Positions 43,067 through 51,677 are shown, numbered from the stretch's first letter. The stretch: 64,000 nt of DNA from Streptomyces sp. S4.7 (GCF_010384365.1 NZ_CP048397.1:5766001-5830000); one strand, 5' to 3'. The notes: generated by a model from the letters alone, not told the origin. Numbers and translations are program-made.

Positions 43067-44620
43067 CTACGCCACCGGCCCCGCCGTGCCCGCCTTGCCG
43101 CTGAGCGCCTCCAGGTCGCTCTTGCGTACGCGCACCACCAGCGTCGCCGTGAGCAGCGCGAGGACCACCATGCCCACGGCGGCCGTGAACGCGGTCGAGA
43201 TGCCCTGCGTCAGCACTTCGTGGCCCCAGCGTCCCGGCAGTTCGTGGGTCGCGGCGAACTGCGCCTTCTCCGCCGGGGACGCCTCCGCCATGAAGGACGG
43301 CAACTGCTTCCCGGCCTCGTCGCGGCTCGCCGTACCGAAGACCGTGACCAGGATGGACAGCCCCAGTGAACCGCCCACCTGCTGGCTCGCGTTGAGCAGA
43401 CCCGACGCGGCGCCCGCCTCGTGCTGCCCGACCCCGGAGACCGCCGTCAGCGTCAGGGTCACGAAGTTGAGCCCCATGCCGAAGCCGAACAGCACCATCG
43501 GTCCGAGCACGCCGCTCAGATACGAGCTGTCCGGAGTGATCAGCGTCTGCCAGAAGAGACCCAGACCCGTGATGGTCGCGCCGACGACCATGAACGGCTT
43601 CGGGCCGAGCACCGGCAGCAGCCGCTGCGACAGGGCCGCGCCCAGGCCGATCGCGAGGGTCACCGGCAGGAACGCGAGGCCGGACCGGATCGGGCTGTAG
43701 TCGAGCACGTTCTGCACGAACAGCACGATGAAGAAGAACATCCCGAACATGGCGGCGGCCAGGCTCAGCATGATGACGTAGGTGCCCGACCTGTTCCGGT
43801 CGGCGAACATCCTGAGCGGCGTGATCGGTTCCTTCGCCCGCGACTCGACGACGCCGAAGGCGGCGAGCAGGACGACGGCCGCGGTGAAGGAGCCGATCGT
43901 GAGCGAGTCGCGCCAGCCTTCCTCCGAGGCCCGGATGAATCCGTAGACGAGCGAGGCCATGCCGAGCGTGGACGTCGCGGCGCCGGAGATGTCGAAGCGG
44001 CCGGGGTGGCGCTTCGACTCGGTGATGTACATCGGGGTCAGGACGGCGATCAGCACGCCGATCGGTACGTTGACGAAGAACACCCAGCGCCAGTCGAGCC
44101 ATTCGGTGAGCATCCCGCCGGCCAGCAGGCCGAGGGCGCCGCCGCCCGCCGAGACGGCGGCGAAGACTCCGAAGGCCCTGTTGCGGGCCGGCCCCTCGGG
44201 GAACGTCGTGGTGATGAGCGCGAGCGCGGTGGGTGAGGCGATGGCACCGCCGATCCCCTGGATCGCGCGGGCGGCGAGGAGCTGCCAGGGTTCCTGGGCG
44301 AAACCGCCGAGGAGCGAGGCGAGGGTGAAGAGCAGGATGCCGGCCATGAAGACGCGGCGCCGGCCGAGGATGTCGCCCGCGCGGCCACCGAGGAGCAGCA
44401 GGCCGCCGAAGGTGAGTGTGTAGGCGCTCAGGACCCAGGAGAGGTCCGTGGTGGAGAAACTGAGCGCATCCTGGATGTGCGGGAGCGCGATGTTCACAAT
44501 GGTCGCGTCGAGCACGACCATGAGCTGACAGGCTGCGATGACGGCCAGCGCGATCCCGGGCCGTCCCTCCCGGCGGGCCGCACCCGGCTCGCGTTCCGCT
44601 TCGAGTTGAGAGGTTGTCAC
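43067..44620 (-). CDS. MFS drug exporter of the DHA2/EmrB type (517 aa)
   Basis: Proton-driven multidrug efflux protein. About fourteen hydrophobic segments span residues 22-505. Motif A GGRAGDILGRRRVF is intact, motif D1 near AVIAACQLMVVLDATIVNIA is typical of DHA2, and the antiporter motif C region is GGGALGLLAGGMLTEWLDWR. GTG 44620 has GGGGGAC at a suitable distance. It is divergent from a TetR gene whose two operators lie in the 117-bp gap. It is therefore very likely repressed by TetR and induced by a ligand, perhaps an antibiotic; the ligand is unknown. Confidence 0.92.
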   Translation of the reverse strand: MTTSQLEAEREPGAARREGRPGIALAVIAACQLMVVLDATIVNIALPHIQDALSFSTTDLSWVLSAYTLTFGGLLLLGGRAGDILGRRRVFMAGILLFTLASLLGGFAQEPWQLLAARAIQGIGGAIASPTALALITTTFPEGPARNRAFGVFAAVSAGGGALGLLAGGMLTEWLDWRWVFFVNVPIGVLIAVLTPMYITESKRHPGRFDISGAATSTLGMASLVYGFIRASEEGWRDSLTIGSFTAAVVLLAAFGVVESRAKEPITPLRMFADRNRSGTYVIMLSLAAAMFGMFFFIVLFVQNVLDYSPIRSGLAFLPVTLAIGLGAALSQRLLPVLGPKPFMVVGATITGLGLFWQTLITPDSSYLSGVLGPMVLFGFGMGLNFVTLTLTAVSGVGQHEAGAASGLLNASQQVGGSLGLSILVTVFGTASRDEAGKQLPSFMAEASPAEKAQFAATHELPGRWGHEVLTQGISTAFTAAVGMVVLALLTATLVVRVRKSDLEALSGKAGTAGPVA

Positions 44621-44643
44621 TACGAGAGTCCCCCAAGTGAATT

Positions 44644-44663
44644 AGTGAACGCGAGCGTTCACT
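44644..44663. promoter_or_regulatory. TetR operator 1
   Basis: AGTGAACGCGAGCGTTCACT is an inverted repeat with arms AGTGAACGC/GCGTTCACT around two central bases. It lies 24 bp before the exporter start, in position to block its promoter. Confidence 0.85.
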
Positions 44664-44690
44664 GTGTCGTCCACGGTAGTGAGTCCCCGT

Positions 44691-44712
44691 CAGTGAACGC
44701 AACCGTTCACTG
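44691..44712. promoter_or_regulatory. TetR operator 2
   Basis: CAGTGAACG and CGTTCACTG flank a CAAC spacer. The arms share GTGAACG with operator 1, and the centres are 48 bp apart. It is 41 bp before the TetR start, so the same protein probably represses both genes. Confidence 0.85.
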
Positions 44713-44752
44713 AAGCTGCCGTCTGAATCTTTGCCTCATGGAGACATGCCTG

Positions 44753-45379
44753 ATGGTTACTTCACGCTCGGCGGCCACCGCTCGGTCGCGGACGGTGGTG
44801 CCGCGACGTCGAGGTCCAGTGCTGGAACGCGCGATTCTCGACGCCGCGTTGGAGCAGTTGAGTACGGTCGGCTGGGCCGGCCTGACGATGGAGGGCGTCG
44901 CCGCGGGGGCCCAGACGGGCAAGGCCGCGGTCTACCGGCGGTGGCCTTCCAAGGAGGATCTCGTCGCCGACGCGCTGGCGGCGGGGCTCCCTCCACTGGA
45001 AGACGCCCCCGATCTGGGCGGAATCCGCGACGATCTCTACGAGTTGACCCGGCTGGTCCGGGACGCCATGTACTCCCGGCCCGGGTTCGCGCTCCGCGCG
45101 GTGCTGCACGAATGCGACCAGTCGGCCTCCGAGCGTTTCCAGGCGCTGATCACGAACGGTGTGATCGAACCGTCGGCCAATCTGTTCGGGGAGGTTGTGC
45201 GCCGCGGTATCCGGCGAGGTGACGTACGGCCCGACGCCACCGGCTCGATGGTCTCCGACGTCATCCCGGCGGTGCTGATGTACCGGTCGAAGGTCTGTGG
45301 CAGTCAGTGGCCCGACGAGGAGCTCGCGCGGCTCATCGACGACGTGATGCTGCCGCTGCTCCGGTCGTCGTCCGACTGA
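44753..45379 (+). CDS. TetR-family repressor of the adjacent exporter
   Basis: 208-aa regulator. The N-terminal helix-turn-helix contains ALEQLSTVGWAGLTMEGVAA with the recognition helix GKAAVYRRWPSKEDLV. The C-terminal ligand domain is about 140 residues. ATG 44753 (MVTSRS) is chosen because GGAG lies 9 bases upstream, inside the first codons of the alternative ATG 44738 (METCLM), which has no such signal. It is divergent from the MFS gene, with two matching operators between them. Confidence 0.88.
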   Translation: MVTSRSAATARSRTVVPRRRGPVLERAILDAALEQLSTVGWAGLTMEGVAAGAQTGKAAVYRRWPSKEDLVADALAAGLPPLEDAPDLGGIRDDLYELTRLVRDAMYSRPGFALRAVLHECDQSASERFQALITNGVIEPSANLFGEVVRRGIRRGDVRPDATGSMVSDVIPAVLMYRSKVCGSQWPDEELARLIDDVMLPLLRSSSD

Positions 45380-45540
45380 CGCCACGGTCCCGGGCGTCGC
45401 AGGTCGTCCTGCAACCGGGCGCCGAGGGCGTGTTGGGGGCGTGCGGCGCCGGGTGCCGGGCGGGCGGCTCGGGCGGTCGCGTACGGCCGGGGAACCCGGG
45501 GTGTCGCGCGGGAAAGCGGCGGCGTAACCTGGATGACGCC

Positions 45541-46251
45541 ATGCCGTACGAACCACCCACCCACGCAGTGGAGCGATCGCTCCGCGCCACCACCGGTGCC
45601 AGGATCATCGCTGGTGTCGACGAGGTCGGACGCGGAGCGTGGGCGGGACCGGTGACGGTCTGCGCGGCCGTCACCGGTCTGCGCCGGGCCCCCGTCGGGC
45701 TCACCGACTCCAAGCTGATCACTCCCAAACGCCGTGCCGACATGGCGCTGGAGCTCGAGTCGTGGGTGACCTCGCACGCCATAGGGCACGCCTCGCCGGA
45801 GGAGATCGACGACCACGGGATGACCGCGGCCCTGCGACTCGCCGCCGAACGCGCCCTGGACGCGCTGCCGGTGCGGCCCGACGCCGTCATCCTCGACGGC
45901 AAGCACGACTACCTCGGCAAGCCCTGGCAGGTCCGGACGGTCATCAAAGGCGACATCTCGTGCGTCTCGGTGGCCGCCGCGTCGGTGCTCGCCAAGGTGC
46001 GCAGGGACGCCATGATGGCCGAACTGGGCGCCACGTCCGAGGAATGCGACGGCTTCGCCTTCCACGACAACGCCGGATATCCCTCGCCGGTGCACAAGGC
46101 GGCGCTGGCGGAACGGGGGCCGACCTCGCACCACCGGCTCTCGTGGTCCTATCTCGACGGGCTGCCCCGGTGGCGCCATCTCAAGAAGATCCGTATCCCC
46201 GCCCAGGCGGAGCTACTGGAGAGCGAGGGCCAGCTCGGCTTCGACTTCTGA
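45541..46251 (+). CDS. rnhB: Ribonuclease HII
   Basis: Removes ribonucleotides misincorporated into DNA and RNA of hybrids. 236 aa. The catalytic motif is GVDEVGRGAWAGP (Asp and Glu near residues 24-25). Other carboxylates are in VILDGKHDY and in the segment after HKAALAERGPTSHHR. KITPKRR-like LTDSKLITPKRRADM is the substrate loop. ATG 45541 starts MPYEPPTHAVE and places the active site as expected; the longer open frame overlaps the TetR gene end. It begins a small group of genome-maintenance and unknown genes. Confidence 0.94.
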   Translation: MPYEPPTHAVERSLRATTGARIIAGVDEVGRGAWAGPVTVCAAVTGLRRAPVGLTDSKLITPKRRADMALELESWVTSHAIGHASPEEIDDHGMTAALRLAAERALDALPVRPDAVILDGKHDYLGKPWQVRTVIKGDISCVSVAAASVLAKVRRDAMMAELGATSEECDGFAFHDNAGYPSPVHKAALAERGPTSHHRLSWSYLDGLPRWRHLKKIRIPAQAELLESEGQLGFDF

Positions 46252-46339
46252 CCCGCACGACCTGACGTGACCGGCCTGTCCGGTTTCTGACGGATACGGC
46301 CCGTGCACCGCCCCGGCCGTACTCGGCAAGCGCAACGTA

Positions 46340-46357
46340 TGGGCACAGATGTGCCCA
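46340..46357. promoter_or_regulatory. 18-bp palindrome before an unknown gene
   Basis: TGGGCACAGATGTGCCCA has 7-bp perfect arms around AGAT. It lies 44 bp before the ATG at 46401, near where a promoter would be. It may be an operator or the rnhB terminator stem. Confidence 0.4.
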
Positions 46358-46400
46358 CCCGCCGGTGACTTGCGCGCCGGCGTTTGATAGACATCCACCC

Positions 46401-47036
46401 ATGCCTCTCACTCCCGAGGAGCCTCAGATTCACGAGAGCGCCCAGGGTCCCCGCGCCACTCCGGCCACCGGCCGCACCGCGCCGACCCCCCGTCCCGTAC
46501 CCGGCCCGCGTCCCGTTCCCGGGCCGCGGTCCGCGGCCACACCACGTCCCGGGCATCCGGGCCGCGGTCCCGCGAGGCCCGCACCGCCGGAGCCCTCGCA
46601 GGTCCCCGCCGAACGGCCCGCCGCCGTCCCGCAGGAGACCCGTTCCGTCCCCCAGGTCCAGCTGATCCCCGCCTCGGTGGACGGCGCGCTGGACGCGGCC
46701 GAGGAAGCCGTCGACCTGCTGCTCGACTCCGGTCGCGCGCCCGGCGACATCCTCGTGCTCACCACCGGCGAACAGCACCCGTGGGCCACGCACGAACTGT
46801 CCTTCGGCGCCGTGTCCTACTGGGACCAGCACGACACGGGCGAGGACGTGTTCTTCGCGGACGCCTCGGCCGTGGACCGCGCCAAGGCGCGGCCCGTGGT
46901 CGTCGTCGCGCTCAACGGTGGTGACGACAGCGCCGTCGCGCGTGTCCTGCCCACGGCGCGGGAGCGGGCCGTCGCGCTGCTCGTCGTGTGCGGTGACCCG
47001 CAGCGGGTCAACTCCGTGCTCGGCGCGGGCGTCTAG
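46401..47036 (+). CDS. Uncharacterised protein resembling a helicase C-terminal fragment
   Basis: 211-aa protein. The first 85 residues are a Pro/Arg/Gly-rich low-complexity region. From about 95 a folded part reads ASVDGALDAAEEAVDLLLDS, GDILVLTTGEQHPW, ARPVVVVALNGGDD and ALLVVCGDPQRVNSVL. This resembles the last motifs of UvrD-like helicases (T-x-G region, VVVAL strand, final VCG-P strand) without a Walker A domain, so it cannot be a helicase by itself. I do not assign a function. ATG 46401 follows ACATCCACCC with no strong ribosome-binding site. From memory the position between rnhB and recQ is conserved. Confidence 0.65.
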   Translation: MPLTPEEPQIHESAQGPRATPATGRTAPTPRPVPGPRPVPGPRSAATPRPGHPGRGPARPAPPEPSQVPAERPAAVPQETRSVPQVQLIPASVDGALDAAEEAVDLLLDSGRAPGDILVLTTGEQHPWATHELSFGAVSYWDQHDTGEDVFFADASAVDRAKARPVVVVALNGGDDSAVARVLPTARERAVALLVVCGDPQRVNSVLGAGV

Positions 47037-47048
47037 ACAGGGATCCCA

Positions 47049-47107
47049 CCGGGTCGCGCGGCACACGGCCTGCGGGCCGTTCGGCCGCGCGACCCGGGCC
47101 GGCCCCG
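47049..47107. terminator. Nested hairpins between two uncharacterised genes
   Basis: A 14-bp outer stem (47049-47062 with 47094-47107) encloses an inner 6-bp stem ACGGCC/GGCCGT (47065-47070 with 47075-47080). It lies between converging genes and can terminate both. Confidence 0.65.
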
Positions 47108-47168
47108 CGGTCGGCGCGCCCGGCTGCCCCTTCCGGGCGGCCGGGCCGAAACCCGTGGACACGACGGG

Positions 47169-47795
47169 TCAGCGGGCCGCCACGCGCCGCAACGCCTCGA
47201 CCGCGCCGCCACCGGAACGCAGCGGCGCGGGAGCGGAGTCGGACACCGCCTCGGCGAGATCTTCGGGCGCGGACTCGGAGTTGGGCCGACGGCCGCCCCG
47301 CCCTTCGCCCAGTACCTGCCAGCCGCCACGCGTCAGCGTGATGTACGCGCCGCAGCGCAGACCGTGCAGCGTGCAGGCGTCCCGCAGCCCCCACATCCAG
47401 GCCCCGTCCTCCTCCGTCCAACGCTCGTCGCCGTCGCGGCAGTAGAGGAGCACGGCGGTGCGCACCGGCGTACGGCGGCGCAGATCGTGCGGGATGACCC
47501 GGCGCAGGTGCGCCAGCAGGGCGTTTCGGAACTCCCATCCGTCGACCGGCACGGCCCGTGGGGCGAACGAGGCGCTGGCGGCGAGGCGTTCCTCATGATC
47601 GAGGACTCCGACGACGGCGGTCGCCGGAGTCGGCCGGTGCCGGGAGTGCAGCCCGCTGACGACCTCGCGGGGGCTACGGAGCAGGGGTATCCCGGCCGCC
47701 GCCCACTCGGCGGGCTCCAGCATCCTGGCGAGGCGGGTGACGGAATCGGCTGTCGTGATCGATGAGGCTGCGGACGGAGCGAATCCGAAGGTCAC
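47169..47795 (-). CDS. Uncharacterised protein (208 aa) between rnhB and recQ
   Basis: GTG 47795 is preceded by GGGAGG, close but usable. The protein starts VTFGFAPSAASSITTADSVT and has LARMLEPAEWAAAGIPLLRS, then a compact region with TAVLLYCRDGDERWTEEDGA and RCGAYITLTRGGWQVLGEG. A C-terminal Pro/Ala/Arg-rich tail follows. No membrane segment, known domain or catalytic motif was seen. It is read in the same direction as recQ and 230 bp downstream of it. The open frame continues upstream without a clear start. Confidence 0.65.
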   Translation of the reverse strand: MTFGFAPSAASSITTADSVTRLARMLEPAEWAAAGIPLLRSPREVVSGLHSRHRPTPATAVVGVLDHEERLAASASFAPRAVPVDGWEFRNALLAHLRRVIPHDLRRRTPVRTAVLLYCRDGDERWTEEDGAWMWGLRDACTLHGLRCGAYITLTRGGWQVLGEGRGGRRPNSESAPEDLAEAVSDSAPAPLRSGGGAVEALRRVAAR

Positions 47796-47925
47796 GTTCC
47801 TCCCTTCGCATACGCGCCCACAGTGCGGGCAGGGGCGGGTGAGGCGCGCCGGGGCACGGTCCATCCGGACCGCGGACGATCCGACCGTGCGGGGGGCGTC
47901 TCCAATTCTTGCGGGCACTTGGGCA

Positions 47926-47948
47926 GGCGGCAACGAGCAATTGCCGCC
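47926..47948 (-). terminator. Small stem after recQ
   Basis: GGCGGCAA (47926-47933) and TTGCCGCC (47941-47948) form an 8-bp stem with loop CGAGCAA. It lies about 77 bp past the recQ stop. Confidence 0.45.
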
Positions 47949-48024
47949 GCTGACCGGAATGATCGGTAATGACGCTGATATCCCTGCCTTAACCCTGCCC
48001 ACCCGGGGTCCCGCTGATACGTGG

Positions 48025-50196
48025 TCACGTCTGAACGGCGAGCACCAGTGGGAACACCCCTTCGGCCCCGGCCCTGCGCAGCAGCCGGGTGGCCACGGCC
48101 AACGTCCAGCCGGTGTCAAAGAGATCGTCGACCAGCAGGACGGGACCCGCGGCCGAGGTCAGAGCCTCGGCCAACTCCGGTGACACGGTGAACGCCTCGT
48201 GCAGCGCCCGGACCCGCTGGGCGCTGTTGGTGCGGGAGATACGCGTTCCCTCCGCGCCCGGCGCGTACTCGACCGTGCCCAGCAGCGGCATCCGGCCCAC
48301 CTCGGAGATCCGGCTGCCCAGGGACCCCACGAGTTGGGGCTTGCTCCGCGAGGCGACGGTCACGACGCCCACCGGGCGCGCCGGAGCGTCGTCCAGTCCG
48401 GACGCCCAACCGCCGGGCCCCTTGGCCCAGTCGGCGAGGACGCTCACCACGGCGTCCACCACGTCGCCGGGGACGGGGCCGTCCGGTGACTGGGGTGCGA
48501 GCATCGGGCGCAGCCTGTTGCCCCACCCGATGTCGGAGAGCCGACCCAGCGCCCGGCCGGGGAAACTCCGCTCACCGGCGGGGACACGACCCCTCAGATC
48601 GACACCCACGGCGGTCAGCCCGGTCGGCCACATCTTGCGCGGCTCCACGTCCACCCCGGGCCTGCCCAACTCGCCCCGGGCGGCGTCCAGTGCGCCACCG
48701 GAGACCTTGTTCGTGAACCGCGCCCCCGCGCAGTTGTCACACCGGCCGCACGGCGCGGCCTCCTCGTCGTCCAGCTGGAGCCGCAGGAACTCCATCCTGC
48801 ACGCCGTCGTCGTCGCGTAGTCCCGCATGGCCTGCTGCTCGGTCTGCCGCTGGCGCGCCACCCACGCGTACCGCTCCGCGTCGTACACCCAGGGCTGTCC
48901 GGTGCTGGTCCAGCCGCCCTTCACCCGGTGCACCGCGCCGTCCACGTCGAGCACCTTGAGCATCGTCTCCAGCCGTGTGCGCCGCAGCTCGACCAGCGGT
49001 TCGAGAGCGGGCAGCGAGAGGGGCCGGTCCGCCTGCGCCAGGACGTCGAGCGTGCGGCGGACGAGCTCTTCGGGCGGGAAGGCGACGGAGGCGAAGTACT
49101 GCCAGATGGCCTCGTCCTCCTTGCCGGGGAGCAGCAGCACCTCGGCGTGCTCGACTCCGCGCCCGGCACGGCCCACCTGCTGGTAGTAGGCGATGGGGGA
49201 GGAGGGGGAGCCGAGGTGGACGACGAATCCGAGGTCGGGCTTGTCGAACCCCATCCCCAGCGCGGACGTGGCGACCAGCGCCTTGACGCGGTTGGCGAGG
49301 AGGTCCTCCTCGGCCTGCTGCCGGTCCGCGTTCTCCGTGCGGCCCGTGTACGACGTGACCGTGTGGCCGCACTGGCGGAGATAAGCGGTGACTTCCTCGG
49401 CCGCCGCGACCGTCAGGGTGTAGATGATCCCGGAGCCCGGAAGCTCGACCAGATGATCGGCCAGCCAGGCCAGCCGGTGCGCGGCGTCCGGCAGCCTGAG
49501 CACGTTGAGACTCAGACTCTCCCTGTCCAGTGCTCCGCGCAGCACGAGTGCGTCGGTCCCCGCTCCGGTGCCCAACTGGTCGGCGACGTCGGCCGTCACC
49601 CGCGCGTTCGCCGTGGCCGTGGTGGCCAGCACAGGGACGCCGGACGGCAGCTCGGCGAGCATCGTGCGCAGTCGCCGGTAGTCGGGGCGGAAGTCGTGGC
49701 CCCAGTCGGAGATGCAGTGGGCCTCGTCCACCACCAGCAGGCCGGTGGCCGCCGACAGGGCGGGCAGGACCTGGTCGCGGAAATCGGGATTGTTGAGCCG
49801 CTCGGGGCTGACCAGCAGCACGTCGACCTCACCGGCCGCCACCTCGGCCTGAATCGTCTCCCACTCCTCCGAGTTGGACGAATTGATCGTGCGCGCGCTG
49901 ATTCCCGCGCGGGCGGCGGCCTCCACCTGGTTGCGCATGAGCGCGAGCAGCGGGGAGACGATCACCGTCGGGCCGCTGCCCCGGGCGCGGAGCAGGGATG
50001 TCGCGACGAAGTACACGGCGGACTTGCCCCAGCCCGTCCGCTGCACGACGAGTGCTCTGCGTTTGTCGGCGACGAGCGCTTCGATGGCCCGCCACTGGTC
50101 CTCGCGCAGGCGGGCGGCGCCGGTGGCGTCACCGACGAGACGGGCGAGGACGGAGTCGGCCGAGGCCCGGAGATCCGCACGTTCTGCGTTGGTCAT
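48025..50196 (-). CDS. RecQ-family DNA helicase fused to a phosphoribosyltransferase domain
   Basis: 723-aa fusion protein. Helicase part: VVQRTGWGKSAVYFVATSLL (Walker A), VVDEAHCISDWGHDFRPDYR (DEAH-type with RecQ aromatic loop), PVLATTATANARVT, then ATSALGMGFDKPDLGFVVHL and QQVGRAGRG. The zinc site is CRMEF...CGRCDNC. Past about residue 600 it continues into an unrelated fold ending GPVLLVDDLFDTGWTLAVAT, a phosphoribosyl-pyrophosphate loop of the ComF/amidophosphoribosyltransferase type, and RLLRRAGAEGVFPLVLAVQT. The HRDC domain of classical RecQ is absent. ATG 50196 is used although it has no strong ribosome-binding site. A DnaA-box palindrome lies 50 bp upstream. Confidence 0.85.
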   Translation of the reverse strand: MTNAERADLRASADSVLARLVGDATGAARLREDQWRAIEALVADKRRALVVQRTGWGKSAVYFVATSLLRARGSGPTVIVSPLLALMRNQVEAAARAGISARTINSSNSEEWETIQAEVAAGEVDVLLVSPERLNNPDFRDQVLPALSAATGLLVVDEAHCISDWGHDFRPDYRRLRTMLAELPSGVPVLATTATANARVTADVADQLGTGAGTDALVLRGALDRESLSLNVLRLPDAAHRLAWLADHLVELPGSGIIYTLTVAAAEEVTAYLRQCGHTVTSYTGRTENADRQQAEEDLLANRVKALVATSALGMGFDKPDLGFVVHLGSPSSPIAYYQQVGRAGRGVEHAEVLLLPGKEDEAIWQYFASVAFPPEELVRRTLDVLAQADRPLSLPALEPLVELRRTRLETMLKVLDVDGAVHRVKGGWTSTGQPWVYDAERYAWVARQRQTEQQAMRDYATTTACRMEFLRLQLDDEEAAPCGRCDNCAGARFTNKVSGGALDAARGELGRPGVDVEPRKMWPTGLTAVGVDLRGRVPAGERSFPGRALGRLSDIGWGNRLRPMLAPQSPDGPVPGDVVDAVVSVLADWAKGPGGWASGLDDAPARPVGVVTVASRSKPQLVGSLGSRISEVGRMPLLGTVEYAPGAEGTRISRTNSAQRVRALHEAFTVSPELAEALTSAAGPVLLVDDLFDTGWTLAVATRLLRRAGAEGVFPLVLAVQT

Positions 50197-50245
50197 GTGC
50201 CCATGCAACCTGATGGCTCGGGCAAAGCGCGAATGCCGGAGCCGA

Positions 50246-50269
50246 CCTGTGGATAACGTTATCCACAGG
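50246..50269. promoter_or_regulatory. Perfect 24-bp palindrome containing two inverted DnaA boxes
   Basis: TGTGGATAA (50248-50256) and TTATCCACA (50259-50267) are separated by CG and flanked by CC/GG, so the whole is a perfect inverted repeat. Each arm is an exact DnaA box (consensus TTATNCACA). It lies between divergent recQ (50 bp) and the DUF4192 gene (37 bp) and covers likely -10 sequences of both. Confidence 0.85.
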
Positions 50270-50306
50270 GGTCGCGGGATTCTGGCTTCCGCGGGACGGT
50301 CGGGGC

Positions 50307-51677
50307 ATGAACAAGCACAGCGAACCGACCCGTCCCGCCGACGAGCAGCAGGTCACCCTGCGCAGCCCCGCGGAACTCGCCGATGCCCTGCCATTCCTGC
50401 TGGGCTTCCACCCGTCCGACTCGATCGTGCTCGTCGCGCTGCACGGCGACGAGGGCCGTTTCGGCGGGCGGCTGAGGCTCGGAATCCCGCGCACGCCCCG
50501 TGAATGGGCGCCCGTCTCCGAGCAGCTCGCCGACTGCCTGGTGGAGGGGAGCCTGCGGCGTGGGTCCCGTCCGGACGGGATCGTCGCCTTCCTCTGCCAG
50601 GACCCGGAGGACGGCGACACGGGCCGTGGTGTGCGCGACCGGCTGCATCCGCTCGCGCAGTTGATCCGCACGAGCTTCGGCCGGCTCGACATCCCCGTGC
50701 ACGAGGTGCTCTGCATTTCCGACGGCCGTTTCTGGTCATACTGCTGCCCGGACACCCGCTGCTGCCCGCCCGAGGGCACGGTGCTGGCGCTGCCGGGCAC
50801 ATCCGTGATGGCCGCGGCCTCCGCCTACGCGGGGATCCAAGTACGCGGATCCCTGCGGGAGATGGAGGCGCGACTGGAGCCCTGGCGCGCCCCGGCCGAG
50901 AAGGCGGCCAAGCAGGAACAGGCGCTGGACGAGGCCGCGGGCGCTCTGGTGCCGATGATTCTGGGCGGCGGGAGCCGCGAGCAGGTCGGAGAGTCCACGC
51001 TCCGGTCCGCGCGCGGTCTCATGGACCGGCTGGCCCAGACGCCGCCCGCGCCGCCGCGCCGGAAGGGGGCGGGGCGGGTGGGCGCCGACGTCGGCGACGG
51101 CACGGACGTGGGGGACGACCGGCTCATCGCCGACGACGAGGCGGCGGCCGTCATCATCGGCCTTCAGGACCGGGAGGTCCGCGACCGGGCGGCGCAGTGG
51201 ATGGAGGGCCCCGACGCCGAGCCGGCCCTGCGGCTCTGGCGGGCCCTGGCCCGTCGCTGCGTCGGTTCCTACGCGGAGCACGCGGTGGCCCCGCTCACCC
51301 TGGCGGGCTGGGTCGCCTGGTCCTGCGGGGACGAGCCGGCGGCCCGGGTCGCGCTGGGGCTCGCGCTGCGTCTCGACCCGACGTACACCTTCGCCCAACT
51401 CCTCCACCAGGCATTCAACGAGGGGCTGGACCCGGAGACGCTCCGGCGCTGTATGCGGGCCCAGGACATGCCACTCGCGGGCCCGCAGCCCCGCGCGACG
51501 CGGAGCTCCACGGCGAAGCAGGCCAAGAAGGCGGTGAAGCGGGCGGTGAGGAACGCGACGATCAAGAAGATGACGACCCCGACGGTGCCGTCACCGAGGA
51601 CCCGTCCCGGTACCCCGGCGGCACGCGCTCGGGCAGCCGGCCGCAGTGAGCGGCGCGGTACCAAGAGCGACAGGTGA
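50307..51677 (+). CDS. DUF4192-family protein (456 aa)
   Basis: Actinobacterial protein of unknown role. The N-terminal part has DALPFLLGFHPSDSIVLVAL and later FRIRPDG-like GSRPDGIVAFLCQDPED, typical of DUF4192 from memory. The ALP..GLALRLDPTYTFAQLL region near 370 looks tetratricopeptide-like (helical, with RVALGLALRLDPTY and LLHQAFNEGL). The C-terminus is Lys/Arg-rich (KQAKKAVKRAVRNATIKKMT) and may bind nucleic acid. ATG 50307 follows GGGGC. Divergent from recQ with the DnaA-box palindrome between. Confidence 0.75.
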   Translation: MNKHSEPTRPADEQQVTLRSPAELADALPFLLGFHPSDSIVLVALHGDEGRFGGRLRLGIPRTPREWAPVSEQLADCLVEGSLRRGSRPDGIVAFLCQDPEDGDTGRGVRDRLHPLAQLIRTSFGRLDIPVHEVLCISDGRFWSYCCPDTRCCPPEGTVLALPGTSVMAAASAYAGIQVRGSLREMEARLEPWRAPAEKAAKQEQALDEAAGALVPMILGGGSREQVGESTLRSARGLMDRLAQTPPAPPRRKGAGRVGADVGDGTDVGDDRLIADDEAAAVIIGLQDREVRDRAAQWMEGPDAEPALRLWRALARRCVGSYAEHAVAPLTLAGWVAWSCGDEPAARVALGLALRLDPTYTFAQLLHQAFNEGLDPETLRRCMRAQDMPLAGPQPRATRSSTAKQAKKAVKRAVRNATIKKMTTPTVPSPRTRPGTPAARARAAGRSERRGTKSDR

